In this document: in pieces, positions 37,258-47,830 of the stretch | Layout: each line of letters starts with the position of its first letter | Numbering within the stretch: position 1 is the first letter of the stretch | DNA from: Litsea cubeba | Taxonomy: Eukaryota > Streptophyta > Magnoliopsida > Laurales > Lauraceae | Reading direction: 5' to 3' | DNA length: 64,000 nt | Assembly: GCA_012931725.1 (NCBI GenBank) | Contig: CM022946.1 | Coordinates: forward strand, 114,632,399-114,696,398 | The notes under the pieces: model-generated | What the model saw: only the letters and a program-made list of their open reading frames with translations | Databases searched by the model: none | What the model was told of the DNA's origin: nothing | Position numbers and translations under genes: made by a program

Positions 37258-38300
37258 TTCATTCAATTCAATGATAAATATAGCTTAAAATTAGCTCCAT
37301 GTCTTAAGGATATTTAATGAGAAGTTTACTACACCTTAATACAATCGGGACACTGTCCCATACGTTACCTTTCAAATTCAAATCATTCAAAATCACTTAT
37401 CCCTTGAATTCATTCAAGGCTAAATTTAACTCCATAACAAGTTGGCCCCCACAATCCAGTCAAATAATTGAAATCGTTCAAAGTCTCTAACAGGCATTCA
37501 TTCAAACTAATTTTACTCCAAAGCATTTGGCCCACAATCCGTTCGAAGTTCCTATCCCATGTATTCGTCATAGGCCAAATTTTACTCAAAAGAAGGTGGG
37601 GCCCAAAGCCCAATTGAAGAATCCAAACCGTACAAATTCACTATTGTAGGTGGGGCCCATTCCAATTAAAAATATGCACAAAACATAGATTTTCTCTCTC
37701 AATTTTTTTTTCATTTAGTCACATCCTTTACATACGATCCAATTAAAGTTGACCCCACTTTAATTCATTCCAGCCATAATGAAAGAAGTGATGATGATTT
37801 CAAACAGTTTGTGTCCAAGTGGTGGGACCGGCCAACTGATGGATTCATTGGGTTTGTCATTCAAATACGCATGTGGCAATGGGCCACACCTTTAAACTTC
37901 CCTTCCATACAAAGGACTTTTCAAGTACATTTGCCTTGAGACGTAACTTTTACTGGCAAAAATTTAATTATTTTTCACAATGTTGTTTGTGGGATCAAAA
38001 AGTCTACACAGCCCGACCAAAAAATCCGGACTCTGTAGAAAGGCTGTTATGGGATATTCTAAGGTCATGCGATATTGCACACATCGCACTATGCATTATA
38101 ACAGGACTATGTGTTATCACACATATTGCATTATGCAATATTTTAGGGCGGTTAGATATGGCTTGTTTGAAAACTAGGACGGTTCTGAGGCAAATGTCAT
38201 GAATAGGGGTAGCCATAAAGTCAAAATCCATGTAAAGAGACCAATGAAAGGCGACGAGAAGTGTAGAAGCCATGTGAACCCCCTGTGGCCCTACTAGACG
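37258..38300. other. Upstream sequence of CER1-like copy B
   Basis: Counterpart of 10420-11475, with the same three degenerate units near 37405-37625. No gene is visible. Confidence 0.55.
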
Positions 38301-38361
38301 GCCTTAAACCAATGGCCTATAAAGAGAGAAGCTAATACTGAGTACTGCAAGCAAAAAAGGG

Positions 38362-39715
38362 ATGGCTTCTAAACCCGGTGTCCTCACCAAATGGCCATGG
38401 AGGAAGCTTGGAAGTTTCAAGGTATTTCCATTCCCACTTTGCACTGCTCTTTTCGAGCTCTATTCCAATGTTGTGTTACGTTTTGTATTGTATTAGTTTC
38501 TTTAATCTGCAGATTTTGTCTTTATTTTTCTCTTGGGCATCTCCTTTTAGCTGTAAATTTTAAGTAAACTATGTCTCGTTGTTATTATATAATATTCTAA
38601 CTTTTTTGCTTATCCGTTTGCACTTCATGTGGGTTTCCTTTGAAGTAGGCAATTTTGGCACCCTGGGTGGCACACAGCTTGTTTAACTTGATGAAAGAAG
38701 GAGAGAAGGATTTGTTTTACGTGCTCATCCTTCCTATTCTTCTGTGGAGATGTCTTCATAACCAAATATGGATTAGTTTTGCTCGTTTCCAAACTGCTAG
38801 AAGCAAGCACTGGATAGTCCGTAAAAGCATCGAGTTTGAACAGGTGGATCGAGAAATGAACTGGTTAGTCGCCACTCCCCCCCGCTATTAGGCTTTAGGG
38901 CCTGATCTGCGTGGTCGACGGAATGTTCTTCTGTGAGCACAATGGATACTTCTCATGTCAGCCCCGTGGGGCCTACTTTGATGCCTACCTATCAGTGGAG
39001 TAGGATACATGGAAAGGCATCCCCATGGATGAGAGTTGATTAAAAAGAATCAGCCCCATTAGATTATCCTAGCCATTAAATTAATAGTCATAGATTTATG
39101 TGAGAATCAATCCAACGTGGATAAGTGTTTTATGACTGGATCAGAGGGAGATGAGGGAGTAAAAGAGCCTGTGATAGACAGAGGTGGGCCCATATGTTAG
39201 CCCCACATAGCTTAACCAAATATACCGGGTGATCGTAGGATAACATTTCTCTCTCCATGCACCCCGGATTGTAGTCTTTGGAGCCACTGATCAGTGTGGC
39301 CAGCTAGTTTTATGGACTACTATGTAATGTTGTCTCACTCTCGCTCTTTTGCATGCACCCCAGATCGCATGGTTTGGAACCATTGACCTGTTTGGCCTAC
39401 TGGTTTTAATGAGCTATTATGAAATGTAACAGAAAGTCTCTCTCTATTTCACTTTTTAATGGGTTTGGGAAATGTATTTTGCAGGGATGACCAGATTATC
39501 TTAAATGGTATTATCTTTTACATGGCTAGCATGCTCATCGATGCCTCCAAAAACCTTCCACTTTGGAGGACTGACGGTGCAGTTCTGATGGCTTTATTTC
39601 ACATGGGTCCAGTGGAGTTTCTCTATTAATGGTTACATAGAGCGTTGCACCACCACTTTCTATACTCGCGCTACCATTCTCATCACCATTCCTCTATTGC
39701 TACAGAGCCCATAAC
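38362..39715 (+). pseudogene. CER1-like: CER1-like aldehyde decarbonylase 5' fragment, copy B (two stops)
   Basis: Exons are 38362-38421, 38646-38863 and 39485-39715, with the same splice sites as copy A. The first codon of exon 2 is TAG (38646-38648), where A and C have TAT (Tyr). Exon 3 shares the TAA of copy A (39627-39629). Histidine boxes HRALHH and HSHHH follow the stop. Later exons are absent. It faces copy C tail to tail across the palindrome spacer, so read-through RNA would fold back on itself. Confidence 0.9.
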
Positions 39716-40953
39716 GTGTAAGACTGCTCTTTTATTTCATTTCCTTGCTTATCACTTCTTTTATTTATTCCTCTGAAAGGTTCTTAAAGTGCATGCTCTT
39801 TATAGGAGTGCATTTCAGTTTCCCGTGACCTTAGAGTTTGTTAGGTGGGGCACATGATTACATCATTCAGTATACTGTACGGCTGTCAGCTTGCACAGTT
39901 TATCTGGTGGGTCCTATGAGAGTGATGGCCAAATCATGTAGAAACAATTAATAGAGTCAAAATGAAGTTTCAACCTTCTGATCATCTTGTTTGTCCACTG
40001 AATTGGTGGTGCATATGGTAGATATATGGTGGTGACGGCATAAAAACTTGATTTAACTAGTCTAGATCATTGGCTTTTCTTTTTGCCACGTGGCCAACCT
40101 TGCTCATATTATATGCCTTCATGTATATATAGGTAGAGTCCAAAATTTATCTTCAACGGGATTTATATAGTTTTGATCAATCGTCATGGTTTCTTCTGAA
40201 GGGAGATTTGGACTAGTTCCAAGATGGCCCGGTCTATATGATTTGAGTGGGTTTGATCAAACAGTGTTGGCCCCACACAAAGCTAGATGACATCATTTTT
40301 TTTTGAGGTGGTACGGACTTCTATTGAAGTAAAACTTTGACGAATATTATTAGAGATAGAAATCATTTTGAACGGTTGGGATTAATGATTTCCTATGCAT
40401 TCCATGAGCTCCTATTGTGAGCGCCATCTTGTGGAGCCACTTGTGCCCATGCGTAACATGTGGACGTAGGGGATCAAAATATCTAATGAAATAAAACCTA
40501 GCAGGTATACAAAATATCAACTCATCAGATCATTCTATTTCTTTCAGCAACGGTGCTTAAGTTTAATCGTTTTAGAAAGCATCATTTTGCTTGATTTCAA
40601 TCCAACAAGGAGTGACAGTTGTATGAGTGCCAAATTTTGGCTTGTGCTAGTTCATGGTGGGATAGCAAGTGTGCATGGGATTGATTGATCATATGGGGTC
40701 TCATTTGCAAAACAGAAAAAGGAGTTAACTAATGGGCTATTTTGGCACTTTACTTTTAAAATAAGTGGAGTGAAGTGAAATAAAAAATATGAATAAAAAA
40801 TATAGTGGGTTATGATGGTATTTTATTTTTAGTTGTTGATGATAGAATATTGTTGACTTTAATTTGGTATGAGAAATGGATTTTTTTTGTCTTTTAGTAA
40901 GTAATTGTTGTCGCTTTTTGCCTTTTTGTTAGAAAAGTTGGAGAGAGTATGAA
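39716..40953. other. Non-coding stretch, copy B
   Basis: Counterpart of 12906-14141. The T run at 40296-40304 marks the inner limit of the palindrome arm. No gene is visible. Confidence 0.6.
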
Positions 40954-40962
40954 TAAAATATA

Positions 40963-41873
40963 GGCAAAATTAGCGAAAGGTCCCTATAAGTCAATGTTTT
41001 CAGCCTCTAGTCCAAGGAAATACTTTTTAAAGCATATGGTCCACTCAGCTAGACTATTTGAAGCCTTAGGTCCCTGTATCCACATGATCATATTTTTTAG
41101 GACTAATTTGCCCTTTCAACCATTTTAGGAATAAAATTTTGAATTTAAAAATTTTAAATCTTGTATTCTCCCTCGTTTTAACTTCTCTAGATCTTGCAAA
41201 CTCCACTTCGGAGGGAATAACCCAAACAATCATCATCAAAGATTACCAGAAAATCGACACGCTTCATCTTCTTCTTCTTTGTCGTCTTCATGATAATCAG
41301 CTTCTTCTTCTTCTTCTGCCGTGCCTGCGAGAGGCCGGGCCGCGGATGGTGGTGCTGGGGAATTGCAGAGGGCGGTTGGCGACGGAGAGGCAGATTACAA
41401 TTTCTTCGAAGAGGAATTTCAGGTGCGGCTTGCGCTCGCCATCAGCGCCTCCGATCCGAATGGGCGTGAGGATCCGGAGACGACGCAGATCAAGGCTGCC
41501 AAGCGGATCAGCCTTGGATGCACGACCACGTCGTCTGCGCCTGCTGATGAAACCATAGTCAAGTTTTTCAACAGGGCTTCTCTGCTGATGGTAGCCAAGG
41601 ACCCATCTACATGTACAAAAACTCTTACTACTACACTCGCCTCTTACAACATTGCATCAGTCCACAAAATCCTCAAAACAATCCATGCCCAGATCATCAC
41701 CAGCGGCCTCCAATAAAGCCCATTCCTCGCTGCCAAACTCGTAAGCCAGTATGCAGACTTTTGCAGAATGGAAGATGCACTCCAGGTGTTCGACGTTGTG
41801 TCCAACAGAGATGTTCTCATGTGGAATGTCGTCGTTCGTGGGTACGCCAACTTGGGTCCTTTTGAGAAGGCTG
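40963..41873. mobile_element. Pack-MULE, copy B, truncated at the inversion breakpoint
   Basis: Left end and TAAAATATA (40954-40962) as in copy A. The chimeric EDR1-PPR frame is at 41321-41716 and the PPR remainder runs to 41873, where the element is cut. The MAPKKK piece and right terminal repeat are missing. Confidence 0.85.
41321..41716 (+). pseudogene. Chimeric EDR1-type/PPR frame, copy B
   Basis: A 131-codon frame nearly identical to 14509-14904, with ALAISASDPNGRED (EDR1 domain) followed by KILKTIHAQIITSGLQ (PPR leader). It ends in the same TAA. The same frame continues as PPR sequence to the breakpoint at 41873. Confidence 0.8.
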
Positions 41874-41880
41874 ATCCTGT
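41874..41880. other. Inversion junction with 7-base filler
   Basis: Upstream sequence matches copy A up to 15061. Downstream sequence matches the reverse complement of copy A from 13492 leftward. The bases ATCCTGT belong to neither. Non-templated filler at an inverted join suggests end-joining. Confidence 0.85.
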
Positions 41881-42467
41881 AAAAAAAAATGATGTCATCT
41901 AGCTTTGTGTGGGGCCAACACTGTTTGATCAAACCCACTCAAATCATATAGACCCGGCCATCTTGGAACTAGTCCAAATCTCCCTTCAGAAGAAACCATG
42001 ACGATTGATCAAAACTATATAAATCCCGTTGAAGATAAATTTTGGACTCTACCTATATACATGAAGGCATATAATATGAGCAAGGTTGGCCACGTGGCAA
42101 AAAGAAAAGCCAATGATCTAGACTAGTTAAATCAAGTTTTTATGCCGTCACCACCATATATCTACCATATGCACCACCAATTCAGTGGACAAACAAGATG
42201 ATCAGAAGGTTGAAACTTCATTTTGACTCTATTAATTGTTTCTACATGATTTGGCCATCACTCTCATAGGACCCACCAAATAAACTGTGCAAGCTAACAG
42301 CCGTACAGTATACTGAATGATGTAATCATGTGCCCCACCTAACAAACTCTAAGGTCACGGGAAACTGAAATGCACTCCTATAAAGAGCATGCACTTTAAG
42401 AACCTTTCAGAGGAATAAATAAAAGAAGTGATAAGCAAGGAAATGAAATAAAAGAGCAGTCTTACAC

Positions 42468-43824
42468 GTTATGGGCTCTGTAGCAATAGAGGAATGGTGA
42501 TGAGAATGGTAGCGCGAGTATAGAAAGTGGTGGTGCAACGCTCTATGTAACCAGTAATAGAGAAACTCCACTGGACCCATGTGAAATAAAGCCATCAGAA
42601 CTGCACCGTCAGTCCTCCAAAGTGGAAGGTTTTTGGAGGCATCGATGAGCATGCTAGCCATGTAAAAGATAATACCATTTAAGATAATCTGGTCATCCCT
42701 GCAAAATACATTTCCCAAACCCATTAAAAAGTGAAATAGAGAGAGACTTTCTGTTACATTTCATAATAGCTCATTAAAACCAGTAGGCCAAACAGGTCAA
42801 TGGTTCCAAACCATGCGATCTGGGGTGCATGCAAAAGACCAAGAGTGAGACAACATTACATAGTAGTCCATAAAACTAGCTGGCCACACTGATCAGTGGC
42901 TCCAAAGACTACAATCCGGGGTGCATGGAGAGAGAAATGTTATCCTACGATCACCCGGTATATTTGGTTAAGCTATGTGGGGCTGACATATGGGCCCACC
43001 TCTATCTATCACAGGCTCTTTTACTCCCTCATCTCCCTCTGATCCGGTCATAAAACACTTATCCACGTTGGATTGATTCTCACATAAATCTATGACTATT
43101 AATTTAATGGCTAGGATAATCTAATGGGGCTGATTCTTTTTAATCAACTCTCATCCATGGGGATGCCTTTCCATGTATCCTACTCCACTGATAGGTTGGC
43201 ATCAAAGTAGGCCCCACAGGGCTGACATGAGAAGTATCCATTGTACTCGCAGAAGAACATTCCGCCGACCACGCAGATCAGGCCCTAAAGCCTAATAGCG
43301 GGGGGGAGGCGTGGCGACTAACCAGTTCATTTCTCGATCCACCTGTTCAAACTCGATGCTTTTACGGACTATCCAGTGCTTGCTTCTAGCAGTTTGGAAA
43401 CGAGCAAAACTAATCCATATTTGGTTATGAAGACATCTCCACAGAAGAATAGGAACGATGAGCACGTAAAACAAATCCTTCTCTCCTTCTTTCGTCAAGT
43501 TAAACAAGCTGTGTGCCACCCAGGGTGCCAAAATCGCATACTTCAAAGGAAACCCACATGAAGTGCAAACGGATAAGCAAAAAAGTTAGAATATTATATA
43601 ATAACAACGAGACATAGTTTACTTAAAATTTACAGCTAAAAGGAGATGCCCAAGAGAAAAATAAAGACAAAATCTGCAGATTAAAGAAACTAATACAATA
43701 CAAAACGTAACACAACATTGGAATAGAGCTCGAAAAGAGCAGTGCAAAGTGGGAATGGAAATACCTTGAAACTTCCAAGCTTCCTCCATGGCCATTCGGT
43801 GAGGACACCAGGTTTAGAAGCCAT
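42468..43824 (-). pseudogene. CER1-like: CER1-like aldehyde decarbonylase 5' fragment, copy C (open through exons 1-3)
   Basis: Exons on the minus strand are 43824-43765, 43540-43323 and 42698-42468, with conserved GT-AG borders and no stop. The codon that is TAA in copies A and B is TAC (Tyr) at 42556-42554, giving EFLYYWLHRALHHH as in CER1 proteins. Histidine boxes HRALHH and HSHHH are intact. Exons 4 onward are absent, so it cannot encode a full enzyme. A 13-kb retrotransposon starts 25 bases upstream of the ATG, cutting it from its TATA box (now at 57161-57166). Confidence 0.9.
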
Positions 43825-43848
43825 CCCTTTTTTGCTTGCAGTACTCAG

Positions 43849-44747
43849 TGTAGGTGCAGAAAATAATGACCCACAATAACGGGGGAGCCTTAGAGGACTT
43901 ATCCGAGATGATGATGACTGGAAATGACTGGGTACCGTCCGAAAGCCTGACAGAGAAGAGCAAACGGTCAAAGGACCCTGGCCTGGGTGGCGCAAGGCTC
44001 TCCGATGCCAAAGTCAGTGAAAGAACTGGAACAATGGAAGGAGAGGAAGAAGAGAGGCAGAGTAACGGCTCTTTGGGTATTGAATTGTGCGTACCTTGTT
44101 GGTGGTTTGAGGCTCTATTTATAGAGGCTTGGGTCGTATCTTTGCAGGATATTTTGGTGTGGGTCCCATGATTCGACTGGGAAGTCATGATCAGCCCACG
44201 AAGCAATAAATGCGGTCTAATCCGGCCCACTATGCATTAAATGCGCGTCGGTTCAGCCCACGTCGCATTTAATGCGCGTCTTGTTGGGCCAGATCGTGTT
44301 GGACGCCTTTGGCGGTAGGGGTACCATCGGATCTGCCCTCGGGCCTTGCCCTGATGTGGCCTCAGCCGCTGGATGCCGCCCTGTCAGGGATCTGGCGAAG
44401 ATTGTGAGCGGCTGGATGTCGCATCTGTCTCACTAGCTCGCGCCCCTATTCCTCCACGTGCCTGATGACGTGGGGGATGAGGGGCGCAAGTGGAGGTTCT
44501 TTCTTGCTTCGGCTTCCGTCCTGGCTCCTTCAGCCGAGGTGGAGCTCTCTGCCGAGATGGCACCCGGGGTGGCTGAGTTCGGCGCTAGTGGCCCGGAGCT
44601 GCTTGACTTCGGCCGGACCCCCTGTCCTGGTAGCCGGGGTGAGATTGGTGCCACGTGGATGGCACGCGGATGGCACGTGAGAGTGCTTAGTCTCATCTGA
44701 TGGCTGTGATTAGTGTAATCCGGGAGTTCTGGAAATCTCCCCACACA
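43849..44747 (-). repeat. 3' LTR of the Tat-type element
   Basis: 899 bp, minus-strand ends TGTGTGGGG...CACCTACA. Promoter-type TATAAAT on the minus strand lies at 44123-44117, inside the palindrome CTCTATTTATAGAG. It has 15 bases near 44343-44370 that the 5' LTR lacks. Confidence 0.93.
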
Positions 44748-44765
44748 ATTGCCCCCTAGCTTTTG
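44748..44765 (-). promoter_or_regulatory. Polypurine tract of the retroelement
   Basis: On the minus strand the bases just before the 3' LTR read AAGCTAGGGGGCAAT, a normal plus-strand priming site for Ty3/Gypsy elements. It fixes the element orientation as minus. Confidence 0.8.
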
Positions 44766-45019
44766 ACCTCTTAAGCGTCCTAGCCTTTAGGGGTCGAAAG
44801 CTAGAAGAATCCGTCTGGGGATGCGGCGATCATTGTCTGGTGTCGCTTCAACTGTTCTGAAGCAATAAATGTCCTGTCCTGTCTGTACTGGGAAGTGAGT
44901 CGACGGCTACACGCGTCGCCTCTTCACTGATTGCGCTGTCTTATTGATGGAATGGCCGCGGATCGCGAAATCCGCCCTTTCGAATTTCGAAAGCAGCGCG
45001 CGCCGAGGGTTTCTCTCCC

Positions 45020-45027
45020 ATAAATAG
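45020..45027 (+). promoter_or_regulatory. TATA-like box for the antisense gene
   Basis: ATAAATAG lies about 230 bases upstream of the ATG at 45256. It is the best TATA candidate between the LTR and the antisense gene. This is an inference from sequence only. Confidence 0.4.
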
Positions 45028-45255
45028 GGTCGTCTTCTTCCCTTCTTGTTTCTGATTTCTTTTCGCCTTCGCCTTCATCTCCGATTTCTGCTCTGCTGCT
45101 CGAGATCTCTCTAGCGAGGACGACCATAGGACGTATCTGGATCTGTACTCGAGTCGCCCCTTTGTCTCTGTAAGTTGCTTCGCGCCTCTGTGTAGCTTTT
45201 TCTTGGGGTTTCGCAACCTTTAGGGTTTATCTTTTGCTGTCCCCCCTTTTTAGAC

Positions 45256-47759
45256 ATGGGTACCCCTAGGTTCGATTTAGATACCGAAGAGGGCATAGCC
45301 AAATTTAGGGCTGCTTTCAACATTCCAGTGGGAGTCCTCCTCAAGCCGGCGGACTCCGTCGACTATGCCACGATGCGCTGGTCTGGCGGCTGGATGCCGT
45401 TCCCTCTGATCTTCGTGATCGAGGGCGGGGTCAGATTTCCTCTGCACCCCTTGCTTAGGGCTTGCCTCAGTACTTGGTCCCTTACACCTTGCCAGCTGAT
45501 GCCCAATGGCTATAAGGTCATCATGGGTACGGCGAAGCTGAACGAGATCTTGGGGACCGACCTAGGTGTCCACGATATCGAGGACACCTACGATATCTGC
45601 AAGGCTGGGGAAGGGAAATATTATCTCCGGGTGAAGCCGCAGCGAAGAGGCTTCGTCCTGGCCTTGGAGGATTCAAGTAAGAACGCCGAGGAGACCTTCT
45701 TCTGTGTGTCGGGGGACTGGGAGTTCGGCGCTGGCGAAAGTAGGAGGCTGTCAGTCCCACGTCGCCCCGGGACTGTACCAAGTAAACACCGCTTCTTTTC
45801 TCTTACTTGTTTTGCTTGATTTGGTTGATGCCGAGCTGACTCTCTTGCTGTTTGTTGTGCAGAGGCGGGCGCGAGGCGACGCCGAGCTGCAAGTGAAGGC
45901 TGGAGGAAGAACGTTGCCGACCTCAACAAGGTTGAGGGATACAAAGGGCACGAGACCAGGTCGGCCTGGAAGCTGCTCGGGTATACGCTGAGGTATCGCG
46001 GTCACTACAGGAGGACCGGTGTAGCCGAGGTGGACGACGCGCACCCTGATCGTCCAACCGTTTCCGTTGCCGTGCCTGCCGGGATCCCTTTGACCGATCC
46101 AGCTGCGAGCCGAGCTGCATCTGGTTCCGAGGCGTCCACTTCAAGTTCGGAACCGCCGAACCTGAGGCAGATAGTGGACGCTTATTCTTCCGATCGGGAA
46201 GAAGACATGGCAGAAAGCTCGAGGGAGCCAGTCGTTAAGGACCTAGCGGCCAAGTTCAGGCGGGGGTCTTCTTCATCTGCGACGCCATCTTCTGCCAGCA
46301 CCCGCGTAGCTTCGGGCTCGGGAGGTGCTGGCGCAACTTCTGCTCCTGCTCCTGCCCCTGCTTCTGTTCCTGCTCCGAGCGCGGGAGTGCGGCGACGCTC
46401 GCCGGAGCGCCCAAGGGAGGGGTCCCCGCCCAGGAAGAAGTCCAAGGCGGGGGAGAAGGACTCGGGGGCTGAACAGCCTCCGAAGGGTAAGACCCCTGCG
46501 CGGGCCCCCGGAGCCAAGGCTCTAACTGAGAAGAGTGTGCCGGCCAGCAAGCCGACCGGCGGCGGGGCGACCCGCGAGCTGACAATCTCGGTGGGGCAAG
46601 GGTCTGGATCGGCTTCCGGACCCCGAAGTGCCCCAGCGCCATGGAGGCCGAGGATGGAGACGCAGCCCGGTAAGCCTCTGAACGTCGAGGACCGGCTGAT
46701 GGGGAATGCCGAGGTGATTGGGGCTCTCGCCAAGGCTTGTGCTCTGCCACGAGACATGGAGACGCACGAGAGGTTCGACGATGAGAGCCTGATGGTTTCG
46801 GCGATTCAGGCCAACCTCCTGGTAAGTGTTTTCATTTCGGCGATCCAGTAACTTAGCTCGACTGCCCCGGTTTGACCCACTTTTTTCATTTGCAAAACGT
46901 GCAGAGGCTCCTGACCGTGGTGGGAAGGAGCGACAGGAACGCGACGAGGGTCTCCCAGCTGGAGTCCGAGAGAGACAAGCTGAAGAAGGAGCTGGAAGAG
47001 TCGCGGAAGGGAATGGAGGGGATGAAGAAGGCCAGCACTAAAGAGGCTGCTCAGCTGGCGTCGGCTCTGGCTGATGTCGCCGAACTTACGTCGAAGACCA
47101 ATCAGCTGAAAGGCGAGGTCTGGGCGAGGAACAAGAAGACCGCCGAGCTGGAGTCGGAGCTGGCCAGATTAAAGGCTGAATCGACGGCTGAGGGGACGAG
47201 GCTGCGCGGGGAAGTGCTGGCTGGGCGGGCCGAAACAGCGAAGTTGAAGACGGCAAACGCCGAGCTGGAGAAGGAGAAGGCCTTTCTTCTGTCCGAGGCC
47301 CAGTCCGCCTTCCAGGATGGGGTGGATCACGCCACGGAGCTGTATGAGAAGCAGGTGGAGGAGATCATCACCATCCTGTTCGAGGAAGGATGCATGGCCG
47401 CACTGAGACGTGCGGGGGTCCCTGAAGACCACCCTGTCTATCGGGACCTGCCGAAGTACTCGGACCTGGCTCCTGAGCCGAGCTCCGCTCCTGCAGCTGA
47501 AAGTGCCCCAGTTGAAGCTCCTGCAGTCGTTCCTGCTCCGGAAGACGCTCCAGTTGCCCCGGTCTTGAGCGATGCTCCGGTCGCCAGCGATGCTTCGGCC
47601 GTGCCTCAGGGTGAGGCCTCTTCTGCCCCTGGTTCGGGTGAGGTACCGGTCAAAGCCTCCTCCGCCAGTGACGCTCCAAGCAAGGTCACGGTTTCGGCTG
47701 AATCCACTGGTCCAGCAGATACGGTGATCGACCTAGTGGAGTCGCCGAAACCACAGTAG
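45256..47759 (+). CDS. Antisense gene of the Tat-type element, three exons, intact (779 aa)
   Basis: Exons are 45256-45781, 45863-46821 and 46905-47759. Introns are 81 and 83 bases with GTAAAC...GTGCAG and GTAAGT...GTGCAG borders. Exon lengths of 526, 959 and 855 join in frame to 779 codons plus TAG. Exon 1 (residues about 20-165) fits the plant 'putative gypsy type transposon' domain (PF04195 from memory), with GGVRFPLHPLLRACL, QLMPNGYKVIMG and ETFFCVSGDWEF. Exon 2 is Ala/Pro/Ser-rich with basic clusters (PRKKSK), possibly nuclear. Exon 3 starts with a heptad-rich coiled coil (about residues 508-630) and ends in an Ala/Pro/acidic tail. It is transcribed opposite to gag-pol. No catalytic motif is recognised and the function is unknown. 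Confidence 0.85.
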
Positions 47760-47824
47760 CCTTGCTCCTTTTTATTTCCGACCTTTCGTATGTAATGCTT
47801 TTTCAGTCCTGTAACACTCTTGTC

Positions 47825-47830
47825 AATAAT
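47825..47830 (+). terminator. Possible poly(A) signal of the antisense gene
   Basis: AATAAT lies 66 bases after the TAG, in T-rich sequence (TTTTTATTT, CTTTTTCAG) typical of plant 3' ends. Confidence 0.4.

Larger units (their letters stand above)
27319..41873 (+). repeat. Segmental duplication, copy B (direct)
   Basis: This is the same block as 545-15061. It ends at 41873, where sequence matching copy A up to 15061 (inside the PPR fragment) is replaced by the 7-base filler ATCCTGT and then by inverted block sequence. The left end is not a true limit, because copy A is interrupted there by an LTR element. Confidence 0.95.

Noticed and set aside
46182..46757. Minus-strand frames of 191 and 164 codons opposite antisense-gene exon 2
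   Set aside because: Shadows of GC-rich low-complexity sequence. The plus strand has the splice sites and the domain.
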